From Sedimenticola selenatireducens DSM 17993 (GTDB taxonomy: Bacteria > Pseudomonadota > Gammaproteobacteria > Chromatiales > Chromatiaceae): a stretch of DNA of 64,000 nt. The translations under genes and the position numbers were made by a program. The notes under the pieces were generated by a model. It searched no databases, was not told the origin of the DNA, and saw only the letters and a program-made list of their open reading frames with translations. Where the stretch lies: NCBI RefSeq assembly GCF_000428045.1, contig NZ_ATZE01000001.1, forward strand, positions 186,265 through 250,264, given 5' to 3'. Shown here in pieces: positions 35,403-45,244 of this stretch; the first letter of the stretch is position 1, and each line of letters begins with the position of its first letter.

Positions 35403-35963
35403 ATGCTGCGAACCCTGCTACTGATCACTGCGCTGCTGCCGCAACTCGCCGTCGGAGCAACGCCGCTGCCACAGACGCTGACCCCGGTCGAAAGTCGGCC
35501 CATGGCGCCCGACTTTTCGCTGCAGGACCTGGACGGTGAGGTCCACCGGCTCTCCGCGCTGCGCGGCCGGCCGGTGATCGTCAACTTCTGGGCCACCTGG
35601 TGTCCACCCTGCCGCGAGGAGATGCCCTCCATGCAGCGTGCCTGGGAGAGGCTTCAGACAGAAGGGGTAACCCTGCTGGCGGTCAATGTCGGCGAGGACC
35701 CCGATACCGTGTTTCAGTTCACCGGCAGCTACCCGGTCGAGTTCCCCATCCTGTTCGACCGCGAAGGAACGGTCAGCGGCGCCTGGCCGATGCTCGGATT
35801 GCCCACCACCTTCGTCGTCGACCCCCAAGGGCGCATCGCCTACCGCGCCATCGGCGGACGCGAATGGGACGACCCGACACTGCTGCAGCCCGTGCTCGAA
35901 TTGCGCAATTCGGCAGCGAACGCCACCACCCCTCAGCAACCAGCAACAGGAAACCTGCAATGA
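35403..35963 (+). CDS. TlpA/ResA-like periplasmic thioredoxin
   Basis: This is a 186-residue protein with a signal peptide (MLRTLLLITALLPQLAVGA) and a TlpA-type fold: PDFSLQDLDGEVHRLSALRG, then the active site NFWATWCPPCREEMPS, and the cis-proline region LPTTFVVDPQG. It would reduce disulfides in the periplasm, for example in cytochrome c or copper-site assembly. GAGAGGAG precedes the ATG. Its stop overlaps the start of the PLP enzyme gene. Confidence 0.88.
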   Translation: MLRTLLLITALLPQLAVGATPLPQTLTPVESRPMAPDFSLQDLDGEVHRLSALRGRPVIVNFWATWCPPCREEMPSMQRAWERLQTEGVTLLAVNVGEDPDTVFQFTGSYPVEFPILFDREGTVSGAWPMLGLPTTFVVDPQGRIAYRAIGGREWDDPTLLQPVLELRNSAANATTPQQPATGNLQ

Positions 35964-37132
35964 ACGAGACGATGCCGAAAAAACTTGCGACCCGCTGCAT
36001 CCACGCCGGTGAACTGGCGGACGCCCATGGCAGTCCGCACACGCCGATATACAACACGACCACATTCGCCTTCCCCTCGACCGCCGCCATCCTGGACGTG
36101 GTGGAAGGACGCACTGAGGGAAGCCTCTACACCCGTTACGGGCTGAACCCGTCTATTAAGGCGCTGGAGGCCAAGCTTGCCAGTCTGGAAGGTGCCGAGG
36201 CGGCACTGGTATTTGCTTCCGGCATGGCCGCGGAGTCAGCTCTGTTCCTCACACATGGCCGCGAGGGGATCGTCTGTATCGGCGACGCCTACGGCGGCAC
36301 CCTGGAGCTCATTGGACAGCAGCTCCCGCAGCTCGGTATTCCCACTCATCTAATGCTGGGGAACGAGTTGGATCGCCTGGACGCTCTGCTCGCCGGCGGC
36401 GCCCGGCTGGTGTTCTTCGAAACGCCAAGCAACCCGACCCTGGAGCTGTTCGACATCGCCGCCATCGCAGAGCAGGCGCACGCTCACGGCGCTCTGCTGG
36501 CGGTGGACAACACCTTCGCCTCCCCGGTCAACCAGCAGCCGCTGGCGCTGGGCGCGGACCTGGTGGTGCACAGCGCCACCAAGTACCTGGGCGGCCACAG
36601 CGATATCACGGCGGGCGCGCTGATGGGATCGAAGGAACTGCTGGATGCCGTGTGGCCCTGGCGCAAGAACCTTGGACAGACCCCGGCTCCGGAGACGGCC
36701 GCGCTGCTGGCGCGCAGTCTGCGCACCCTGGTGGTGCGGGTGCATCACCAGAATGCTTCGGCGCTGGCGATCGCCCGGGCCATGGAGGCCCACCCCAGGG
36801 TTGCGCGGGTCCTCTACCCGGGTCTGGAATCTTTCCCAGGGCATGCGCTGGCCAAACAGCAAATGGCGGGCTTCGGTGGCATGCTCACCATCGAGATTGA
36901 TGGCGGCGGCGAAGCCGCTGCAGCGGCGGTGGATCGTTTCAAACTGTTTGCTATTGCCGCCAGCCTGGGTGGCGTCGAGAGCCTGGCCACCCAGCCGGTC
37001 ACGACCACCCATCACGGACTTACCCCGGAGGAGCGGTCACGGCGGGGCATTAGCGATGGCATGGTTCGCCTCTCCGTGGGACTGGAGGATTCTCAGGACC
37101 TGATCGACGATCTGACGCAGGCCCTGCGATGA
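35960..37132 (+). CDS. Cystathionine gamma-synthase/lyase family PLP enzyme
   Basis: This is a 390-residue Cys/Met-metabolism PLP enzyme. It starts MNETMPKKLATRCIHAGE, has TTFAFPST and YTRYGLNPS near the N-terminus, and carries the PLP-lysine motif VVHSATKYLGGHSD (about 194-207). The C-terminal SLGGVESLATQPVTTTHHG is also typical. Members make or cleave cystathionine and can release H2S or persulfide from cysteine; which reaction applies cannot be told from motifs. ATG 35960 overlaps the TlpA stop by four bases. It is coupled in turn to a cysteine desulfurase, suggesting a sulfur-amino-acid to sulfane-sulfur route. Confidence 0.87.
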   Translation: MNETMPKKLATRCIHAGELADAHGSPHTPIYNTTTFAFPSTAAILDVVEGRTEGSLYTRYGLNPSIKALEAKLASLEGAEAALVFASGMAAESALFLTHGREGIVCIGDAYGGTLELIGQQLPQLGIPTHLMLGNELDRLDALLAGGARLVFFETPSNPTLELFDIAAIAEQAHAHGALLAVDNTFASPVNQQPLALGADLVVHSATKYLGGHSDITAGALMGSKELLDAVWPWRKNLGQTPAPETAALLARSLRTLVVRVHHQNASALAIARAMEAHPRVARVLYPGLESFPGHALAKQQMAGFGGMLTIEIDGGGEAAAAAVDRFKLFAIAASLGGVESLATQPVTTTHHGLTPEERSRRGISDGMVRLSVGLEDSQDLIDDLTQALR

Positions 37133-38280
37133 CCCTGCCGATTTACCTGGACTTCAACGCCACCACCCCGGTGGCTACCGAAGTGGCGAACGCCATCGAG
37201 CCTTATCTGCGCGAGCACTTCGGCAATCCTTCGTCCAATCACCTCTTCGGTCAGCGAGCCCATGATGCAGTGGAACGGGCGCGGGCCCAAGTCGCTACAC
37301 TGATCGGCGCCAAGCCCGAGGAGATCGTCTTCACCGGCTGCGCTACTGAAGCGAACAACCTGGCCATTCTGGGGGTGGCTCGCGCCATGAAAGGGCGGGG
37401 CCGGCACTTGATCACCAGCGCGGTGGAGCACCCGGCGGTTAGCGCGCCCATGACGCACTTGCGCGAGGAGGGTTGGGAGGTCAGGGTGTTGCCGGTGGAT
37501 GCAACCGGGCGGGTCGTACCCGCGGACCTGGTGTCAGCCTTGCGCGCAGACACGGTGCTGGTCTCGGTGATGCACGCCAACAACGAGGTGGGTACACTGC
37601 AGCCGATCGCGGAGTTGGCGGCTTTGGCCAAACGCCACGGAGCGCTGTTTCATACCGACGCCGCGCAATCGGTCGGCAAGGTCCCAGTCGATGTCGATGC
37701 GCTTGGCGTAGACTTGCTGATCCTTGCCGGTCACAAGTTCTACGCACCCAAAGGGATCGGAGCGCTGTATGTAAGAGAAGGCACGCCGATCGAGCCCATC
37801 CTGTTCGGGGCGGGACACGAGCACGGCCTGCGCCCGGGAACGGAGAATCTGCCCCACATCGTCGGTCTCGGTATGGCAGCGGAGATGGCGCAACGAAAGC
37901 TGCCCGAGGTCACCGAACGCCTGCACAAACAGCGTGATGCCCTGCACCAGCGTCTCGCCGCCGTTATCCCCGGTCTGATCCTGAACGGCCACCCCGAGCA
38001 GCGCCTCCCCAACACACTGAATCTCTCTTTTCCGGGAGTGAGCGGCCGTGCATTGCTCGATCGCACGCCCTCGGTCGCCGCGTCCGTGGGTTCCGCCTGC
38101 CACGAAGAGGTAGATGCGGTCAGCGGCGTACTGGGCGCCATGGGTGTAGAGACCGATCGTGCCGGCGGCGCGGTGCGCCTCAGTATCGGCGAACCCACAA
38201 CGGATGATGAAATCCGCCTGGCCGCCGATGCTTTGATCGGGACCTGGCGCAGCCTGTCATCTCATTCCAACCAGCTGTAA
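37129..38280 (+). CDS. Cysteine desulfurase (NifS/IscS family)
   Basis: This is a 383-residue PLP enzyme with IYLDFNATTPVATEV at the start, a EHPAVSAPMTHLR segment, PLP lysine in LAGHKFYAPKGIG (about 202-214) and the catalytic cysteine in SVGSACHEEVDAVSGVL (about residue 324). It transfers sulfur from cysteine as persulfide. No IscU, IscA or SufE gene is adjacent. It sits in a sulfur/redox operon after the gamma-synthase/lyase gene (4-base overlap), so a dedicated persulfide supply is more likely than housekeeping Fe-S assembly; this is inference. Confidence 0.9.
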   Translation: MTLPIYLDFNATTPVATEVANAIEPYLREHFGNPSSNHLFGQRAHDAVERARAQVATLIGAKPEEIVFTGCATEANNLAILGVARAMKGRGRHLITSAVEHPAVSAPMTHLREEGWEVRVLPVDATGRVVPADLVSALRADTVLVSVMHANNEVGTLQPIAELAALAKRHGALFHTDAAQSVGKVPVDVDALGVDLLILAGHKFYAPKGIGALYVREGTPIEPILFGAGHEHGLRPGTENLPHIVGLGMAAEMAQRKLPEVTERLHKQRDALHQRLAAVIPGLILNGHPEQRLPNTLNLSFPGVSGRALLDRTPSVAASVGSACHEEVDAVSGVLGAMGVETDRAGGAVRLSIGEPTTDDEIRLAADALIGTWRSLSSHSNQL

Positions 38281-38290
38281 GGAGAACCTG

Positions 38291-39223
38291 ATGCAAAGAT
38301 TTATTGCGCTGTTTCTGACCCTGTTGCTTCCAGCCTTGTCTGTGGCTGGGGATTCTTTGCCCAGCCCGCAACAAGTCTCGGATCGCACCTGGGCCTGGAT
38401 TGGGCCCTACGGTCCGCCCACCCGGGAGAACGGCGGCTTTCGCATGAATCTGGGATTCGTGGTCGGTGACAAGGCCGTGGCGGTGATCGACTCGGGTTAC
38501 GGGGAGGCAATGGCCGAGGCCATGCTCACCCGGATTCGCGCCATCACGGACCGCCCCATCAAGTATGTGATCAATACCAACTCCCAACCCCATCGTATCA
38601 TGGGCAACTCGGCGTACCGGCGTGCCGGGGCCGAGGTGATCGCAGCGGCTGAAGCGGTTCCCCGTATCACGTCGGAGGGTCCGCAGTTCGCCGCCACAGT
38701 CGCGGAACTCCTGGGTCTACCGTCGGGCAGTGTCGCTCCGCCTGAAGCACCCGACCGAATTCTGGAGCAGGAGACGTTCCTGGACCTGGGCGGGGTGGGG
38801 CTGCGCCTGATTCCCGTAGGCCAGGCTCACACCGCGGGTAGCTTAATCGCGGTGGTGGAATCGGACCGGGTGGTGTTCGCAGGTGATGTGCTCTATGGCG
38901 GTCGTTTGCTTGCGGTGTTATCCCAGAGTCGAGTGGCGGGTTGGATCGAAGCCTACGAGAGGCTGCGGGAATTTGGTGATTTCCGGTTTGTGCCAGGGCA
39001 CGGAAATCCCGGGATACTCGCCAATTTTAAGCAGCCCACTTACAAGTACCTGACGACGCTAAAGCAGTACATGGATCAGGCCGTGGACGAAGGCGTCGAT
39101 CTCCAGGATGCCATTGGTTCGTTGGACCAGTCGCCCTGGAAAGATCTTGCTGATTTCGATGCACTGGCTGGCCGTAATGCTCATCAAGCCTACCTGCAAA
39201 GCGAGGCGGCGGCCTTCGAGTGA
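38291..39223 (+). CDS. Exported MBL-fold protein (SoxH-like) with an altered metal motif
   Basis: This is a 310-residue protein with signal peptide MQRFIALFLTLLLPALSVAG. The MBL fold is recognised from GFVVGDKAVAVIDSGYGEAM, the later VGQAHTAGS, VVFAGDVLYGG and FVPGHGNPG. The canonical HxHxDH segment is replaced by INTNSQPHRIMGN, so both histidines, the aspartate and the following histidine are changed while the surrounding residues align. The later His and Asp ligands remain. It may bind a different metal, only one metal, or act non-catalytically. An AAGGAGAACCTG leader precedes ATG 38291. It is followed by a multiheme cytochrome. Confidence 0.8.
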   Translation: MQRFIALFLTLLLPALSVAGDSLPSPQQVSDRTWAWIGPYGPPTRENGGFRMNLGFVVGDKAVAVIDSGYGEAMAEAMLTRIRAITDRPIKYVINTNSQPHRIMGNSAYRRAGAEVIAAAEAVPRITSEGPQFAATVAELLGLPSGSVAPPEAPDRILEQETFLDLGGVGLRLIPVGQAHTAGSLIAVVESDRVVFAGDVLYGGRLLAVLSQSRVAGWIEAYERLREFGDFRFVPGHGNPGILANFKQPTYKYLTTLKQYMDQAVDEGVDLQDAIGSLDQSPWKDLADFDALAGRNAHQAYLQSEAAAFE

Positions 39224-39241
39224 CGCAGGGCGAAAAATCCC

Positions 39242-40477
39242 ATGAAGAGAAAGACCCTTATCGTCTGGTCCATCCTGGCTGTACTGTTGGCATTTTTGGG
39301 TTGGAGATTCGTGCGGCCCATGAACATCTTCCTGGTCTCCGAGGCCTTCGAGCGTCCGGTCGACTCCAGCAGGATTCCGGCAGGGCTCAAAGGGCTCGGC
39401 GCCGAAGAGTGCGGTGAATGCCATAAAGAAGAGTATCTGGAATGGTCCAGCTCCATCCACAGCCAGGCCTGGACGGACCCCTATTACCAGGTGGACTATC
39501 TCTTTGATGGCGCGCAGCAGATCTGCCTGAACTGCCACATTCCGCTCGATCGGCAGCAGGAGCACAAGGTGCTCGGTTTTCGGGACAGCGAGAAGTGGGA
39601 CCCGATCCTCGCACCGAATCCGGATTTCGATCCGAAGCTCCAGAACGAGGGCGTTACCTGCTCCGGGTGTCACGTGCGTAACGGCACCGTCCTTGGCGCC
39701 TATGGCCACGAGAACGAAGATCACCCGGTCGAGACCATGGAGGACAGCAACGTCATCTGCATCCAGTGCCATGTAGTACAGGGTGAGCGCTGGGATACAT
39801 TCTATCGCATGCCCCCATGCGGCACCGTGGCGGAGATCAGGGCGGGATACGGAAAACAATCGGACCGGTCAGGAGATCTGACCGTTTCGGATCTGGGGGA
39901 GCTAGGCTGCGTCGAGTGCCACATGCCGGATGTCAAACGACCACTCGTGGAAGGCGGCAAGCGCCGTTTTGCCCGCCGCCACACCTGGCGCGGCGGACAG
40001 GATCCGGAGATGGTCAAGGAGGCCCTTAAGATTGCCCTGGAGGAGCATGCACTGCCTAAGAACGGGAAGCGACGCTTTGTGCTGACGCTGACCAACTCCG
40101 GCGCAGATCACTATGTGCCCACCGGTACGCCGGACCGGCATCTGACCGTGGAGCTGCGCCTGCTCGATGGCCGGGGTGAGGTGCTGGAGCAGGAGCGGCA
40201 CACCCTGAAGCGGACGATCATGTGGCGGCCGTTCATTATCGATCTTTGGGATAATCGCCTGGCTCGCAAGGAATCCAGAAGTTACGCACTGGAATTCGAC
40301 AGCAACCGGGAACCGGATGCTGTGGCGGTCGAGGCGGTGGTGCGCTATCACCTGCTCGACGAGGCGAGGCGCAAGCGCATCGGCTACCAGAACGAGGAGC
40401 CGATCTCCTATGAGGTGTTTCGCAGGCGATTGTCGGTTCGGCCGACTTTCGTCATGGAGGATAAAGAAACCTGGTGA
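39242..40477 (+). CDS. Pentaheme c-type cytochrome
   Basis: This is a 411-residue protein with an N-terminal membrane anchor (LIVWSILAVLLAFLGW). Five CxxCH heme motifs follow: CGECH, CLNCH, CSGCH, CIQCH and CVECH (about residues 57-230). The C-terminal third is heme-free and beta-rich (RRFVLTLTNSGADHYVPTGT). The layout resembles cytochrome c-554-like proteins that pass electrons between the quinone pool and periplasmic enzymes. It lies 18 bases after the MBL gene, so a periplasmic redox partnership is possible. Heme attachment would need the Ccm system, parts of which occur near the end of this window. Confidence 0.9.
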   Translation: MKRKTLIVWSILAVLLAFLGWRFVRPMNIFLVSEAFERPVDSSRIPAGLKGLGAEECGECHKEEYLEWSSSIHSQAWTDPYYQVDYLFDGAQQICLNCHIPLDRQQEHKVLGFRDSEKWDPILAPNPDFDPKLQNEGVTCSGCHVRNGTVLGAYGHENEDHPVETMEDSNVICIQCHVVQGERWDTFYRMPPCGTVAEIRAGYGKQSDRSGDLTVSDLGELGCVECHMPDVKRPLVEGGKRRFARRHTWRGGQDPEMVKEALKIALEEHALPKNGKRRFVLTLTNSGADHYVPTGTPDRHLTVELRLLDGRGEVLEQERHTLKRTIMWRPFIIDLWDNRLARKESRSYALEFDSNREPDAVAVEAVVRYHLLDEARRKRIGYQNEEPISYEVFRRRLSVRPTFVMEDKETW

Positions 40478-40580
40478 TTTGGTCCTATTGGGGGGCAACC
40501 CGAGGAGGGGATCGCCAGGATCAGCGCGACGCATCCCTTCAATCCCACTCCGCTAGAGGTTCGGTATCGGGAGGAGTTAC

Positions 40581-41285
40581 GTGACAGAGGAATCAACTGA
40601 GAGGGCCATGATGAGCTCTCAAAATGAATCTCCGGGCTTGTCGAGTGGCTTGGTCGATCCTGCCGCCTATCATTCATGGTACGAGACACCGCGCGGGGCC
40701 TGGATAGCCGAGCAGGAACTCGGCCTCATGTTGTCTTTGTTACGGCCTCATCCGGCCAGACTACTGCTCGACGTGGGCTGCGGCACCGGCTGGTTCAGCA
40801 GCCGTTTCGCCGATACCGGACTCGGTGTCATTGGCCTGGATCCAGACGTTCTGGCCCTGCGCTTTGCCCGACAGCGGGATGGTCGGATCGGCTGCATCAA
40901 GGGACAGGCCGAAGCGCTGCCCTTTGCTGACGCTGCTTTCGACTATGTGGCGGCGGTCACCAGTCTCTGTTTCGTGTCCGATCCCATACTTGCGCTACGG
41001 GAGATGTGGCGGGTGAGCGGCCAAGCCGTAGTACTCGGACTGTTGCACCGGCACAGTCTGTTGTGGTTAAGAAAACGGGGGCGGGGCAGTTACCGAGGTG
41101 CCCGTTGGGACCTGCTGGACGAGGTGCGGTGCTGGACCAGGGAATTGGCGCCGGCGCCTAATATCCAGGCAGGCTGGGCTGTCTTTCTCCCTTCCGGCGG
41201 TACCATCGCCCGAAATATAGAAGCTTTCCTGCCAAATCAACTCCCTATAGGCAGTTTTCTGGCAGTGTGCCTGCGGCGCCAATAG
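40581..41285 (+). CDS. Class I SAM-dependent methyltransferase
   Basis: This is a 234-residue protein with methyltransferase motif I LLDVGCGTGWFSSRFAD (about 57-73), an acidic residue in VIGLDPD and a ALPFADAAFDYVAAV segment, as in Methyltransf_11 proteins. The substrate is unknown. GTG 40581 is preferred because GAGGAG stands five bases upstream; ATGs near 40608 are alternatives. It is the last gene of the + strand run. Confidence 0.8.
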   Translation: MTEESTERAMMSSQNESPGLSSGLVDPAAYHSWYETPRGAWIAEQELGLMLSLLRPHPARLLLDVGCGTGWFSSRFADTGLGVIGLDPDVLALRFARQRDGRIGCIKGQAEALPFADAAFDYVAAVTSLCFVSDPILALREMWRVSGQAVVLGLLHRHSLLWLRKRGRGSYRGARWDLLDEVRCWTRELAPAPNIQAGWAVFLPSGGTIARNIEAFLPNQLPIGSFLAVCLRRQ

Positions 41286-41644
41286 CCTGCGAATAACTCG
41301 TGAGAAGCAATCGCAACGTGAAAATCTATCCTGGATTTGATTAATTAATATGTGTTTTCTCGAACTTCGTTGTGCGGCGCCTGATTGGATGGGGGATATG
41401 AGACCAAATACAGGGAGCCTTTGAACGACTGATTCAAGTCTTTCTTTAGGTAGTTATTGTTGCCGCCTGAGTCACCTGGTTATGGGTGAGTGGATCATCT
41501 GCCATTTCTGCGTTCCTCCGTTAGAGCTATCAAGGTTTTTCTAAGCGTGTTGGTCGAAGAGTGATTCTGGTGGACGGCAATAACTGGCGGGTACTCGTAT
41601 CGGGGAAGTGTATCAACAGCATCACAACTCGCCTCAAGCACCCT
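41286..41644. other. Intergenic region between convergent methyltransferase and merA genes
   Basis: This stretch of 359 bases lies between a + strand gene and the end of the minus-strand mer operon. I see no convincing terminator hairpin, repeat or full gene. A 19-codon minus-strand frame (41446-41505) with a GGAGG site exists but is too short to call. Confidence 0.5.
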
Positions 41645-43520
<1,876 letters not shown>

Positions 43521-43524
<4 letters not shown>

Positions 43525-43799
43525 GGCCTCACCGTGGATGGGTATCCCACATTTTCCGTGGCTTTCGTCAATGCCTCGGTTGCGGTGACCTGGTCATCGA
43601 AAATGACGGTGGCGCTCATGCTGTCGTAGTCCACCTCAGCGCTTTTTACACCATCGACTTTCTCCAGCGCCTTGCGCACCGTGATCGGACAGACCGGGCA
43701 GTTCATTCCCGGAACGGAGAGGGTGATCGATCGCTCTGTTGCCCAGACGGGTACGGTCAACTGGCTTGCCAGCATCAGTGTCAGAAAAAGATGTTTCAT
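43521..43799 (-). CDS. merP: Periplasmic mercury-binding protein MerP
   Basis: This is a 92-residue protein with a signal peptide (MKHLFLTLMLASQLTVPVWA) and one HMA domain with GMNCPVCPIT. It binds Hg(II) in the periplasm and hands it to MerT or MerF. ATG 43799 is preceded by GAGGAGTTCAAT, which decides it over an upstream in-frame codon at 43817. Confidence 0.95.
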
Positions 43800-43809
43800 A
43801 TTGAACTCC

Positions 43810-44157
43810 TCAGACAATCAGGGGGATCCAGTAGGGGCTTGCCACCAATACGGTAGCTATGAAAAGCACACCCCAAAATATCTGACGATAGCGCCGCCTG
43901 GTGGCGGGTAAAGCGCAGACACTGCCTTCCGGGCATCGCGCTATCGGGCGATAGAGTTGCCAGCCGGCCCAGGCGAGCATGACAGCGACAACACCAATGA
44001 AGATAGGACGGTAGGGTTCGAAGGCGGTCAATCCACTGACCCAGGATCCTCCGATGCCCAGCATAAGAAGAACCAACGGGCCGGCACAGCAGATGCTGGC
44101 GCCTATCGCTGCTGCAATCCCGCCAATGAGCGGAAGGGTGGGTGTCTCTTTTTGCAT
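43810..44157 (-). CDS. merT: Mercury transporter MerT
   Basis: This is a 115-residue inner-membrane protein with three helices. The Hg-binding cysteine pair is in IGASICCAGPLVLL (first helix) and a second pair in RCPEGSVCALP (loop). It takes Hg(II) from MerP into the cytoplasm. Its ATG abuts a 6-bp tandem repeat (44157-44180) that also occupies the usual ribosome-site position. Confidence 0.95.
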   Translation of the reverse strand: MQKETPTLPLIGGIAAAIGASICCAGPLVLLMLGIGGSWVSGLTAFEPYRPIFIGVVAVMLAWAGWQLYRPIARCPEGSVCALPATRRRYRQIFWGVLFIATVLVASPYWIPLIV

Positions 44158-44180
44158 ACTCGTACTCGTACTCGTACTCG
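44157..44180. repeat. Four tandem copies of TACTCG at the merT start
   Basis: Four exact 6-bp units on the + strand (44157-44180) form the merT leader directly upstream of, and touching, its start codon. Read on the mer strand they give CGAGTA repeats, the only purine-rich sequence available as ribosome site. Copy-number change would alter the leader in steps of six bases. Confidence 0.7.
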
Positions 44181-44198
44181 ATTCTCATTCGTAGTACG

Positions 44199-44230
44199 AG
44201 TGTAGAGTCCGTACCTTAGTACGGAGTCAA
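44199..44230 (-). promoter_or_regulatory. MerR-type promoter/operator of merTPFA
   Basis: On the minus strand TTGACT (44225-44230), a 20-bp spacer and TACACT (44199-44204). The spacer holds the dyad CCGTAC-TAAG-GTACGG (44209-44224), essentially the canonical mer operator. The overlong spacer is the hallmark of MerR-activated promoters. The -35 box overlaps the merR stop codon (44227-44229). Confidence 0.85.
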
Positions 44231-44628
44231 GTTTTTGAGTTATCCCCTAGCAACGTGTGGATTAGCGGGCAGGACTGATTGTCCGGTGTCGACTGGCAGC
44301 GCTGCATCCAGGCATCGAGCCCGCTGGCCAGGCGTTCCAGATCCGCCATTTTTTGCCGTATCACAGTCAGCTTGTGAGTTGCGATCTGCTGTACGTCGCG
44401 GCACTGGCCTTCATCGATTTCCAGCAGGGTCTCTATCTCATCCAGGCTAAACCCCAGTTCCTGGGCACGTTTGATGAAGCGAATCCTGTCCAGGGATTCT
44501 TCGGAGTAGCACCTGTATCCTTCATCCGGTTTTTCAGGCTGCGCCACCAGTCCACGCCGCTCGTAATAGCGGACGGTCTCAACGTTGATGCCGGCTGCTT
44601 TGGCAAGTTGTCCGATGGTTCGTTCCAT
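44227..44628 (-). CDS. merR: Mercury-responsive regulator MerR
   Basis: This is a 133-residue MerR-family activator/repressor with an N-terminal HTH (TIGQLAKAAGINVETVRYYE). The three Hg-binding cysteines lie in EGQCRDVQQ, QRCQSTPDN and SCPLIHTLL, matching the Tn501 MerR arrangement. ATG 44628 begins the family-typical MERTIGQLAK; the frame runs further upstream without a plausible start. Unlike most Tn21-type mer operons, merR is co-directional with and upstream of merT, and its stop codon overlaps the mer promoter. Confidence 0.93.
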   Translation of the reverse strand: MERTIGQLAKAAGINVETVRYYERRGLVAQPEKPDEGYRCYSEESLDRIRFIKRAQELGFSLDEIETLLEIDEGQCRDVQQIATHKLTVIRQKMADLERLASGLDAWMQRCQSTPDNQSCPLIHTLLGDNSKT

Positions 44629-44731
44629 ACTGCCCTCATGCTGCTGGCTGTCACCCGGATTGTCTATTATTGAACATCCCGTTTCAGCGCCGTGGCACAA
44701 ATTGATCAATCGCGTAAACGTGCTTCGCCGC

Positions 44732-45232
44732 TCACAGCCTTCGTAGATAGAGGATGATTTCCCATATCTGCTCTTCGCTCAGTACGGCCTTGAATACCGG
44801 CATGGCGGTTCCCAATGGCGCACCACCTTCCGCAATCGTCCAGTAGAGATACCCGTCGGACGCCATCGGCATTTTGCTGAATGCGGCAATGTTGGCAGGC
44901 CGTGGATTCAGGCTTTTCCCGGCTTCTCCGTCGCCGCGGCCGGAGGCGCCATGACAAGCCGCGCAATTGCCTGTGTACAAGGATTCTCCACTAGCAATCT
45001 TGCTTGGTGTGGGGGGCAGAGGATTCGTTTTGGACGCATACGCTTTGCCTACGCCATTCATCATCACATAACGATGACGAATCATGGACATGTTCATCAT
45101 GCCCTGGCCACGCATCATTCCGTCTCCCCGCATCATTCCCCTGTCGCCCATCATACCCATTTGCGCCAGCGTTGCCGCCACGATGAAAAACAGGGCAAGA
45201 AAGGCAGCGATGCCGATAACTATGGTTCTCAT
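44732..45232 (-). CDS. Methionine-rich monoheme cytochrome c
   Basis: This is a 166-residue protein with an N-terminal signal or anchor (IGIAAFLALFFIVAATLA). A Met/Gly-rich segment follows with repeats of the form RGMMRGDGMMRGQGMM (about 29-52), then a class I cytochrome c domain with NCAACHG and a distal methionine in GTAMPVF. Met-rich segments often bind copper(I); the role here is inferred. It lies 12 bases after a MerR-family regulator on the same strand, so it is probably metal-induced. Confidence 0.85.
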   Translation of the reverse strand: MRTIVIGIAAFLALFFIVAATLAQMGMMGDRGMMRGDGMMRGQGMMNMSMIRHRYVMMNGVGKAYASKTNPLPPTPSKIASGESLYTGNCAACHGASGRGDGEAGKSLNPRPANIAAFSKMPMASDGYLYWTIAEGGAPLGTAMPVFKAVLSEEQIWEIILYLRRL

Positions 45233-45244
45233 GGCTATCTCCTA

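Noticed and set aside
38291-39223. MBL-fold protein considered as a beta-lactamase
   Set aside because: The main zinc-binding motif is missing and the neighbours are redox genes.
41446-41505. A 19-codon minus-strand frame with a GGAGG site between the methyltransferase and merA genes
   Set aside because: Too short, no recognisable product, and no partner gene that would make a leader peptide plausible.
44157-44180. The TACTCG repeats considered as a CRISPR or satellite array
   Set aside because: Unit of six bases with no spacers and only four copies; a simple tandem repeat.
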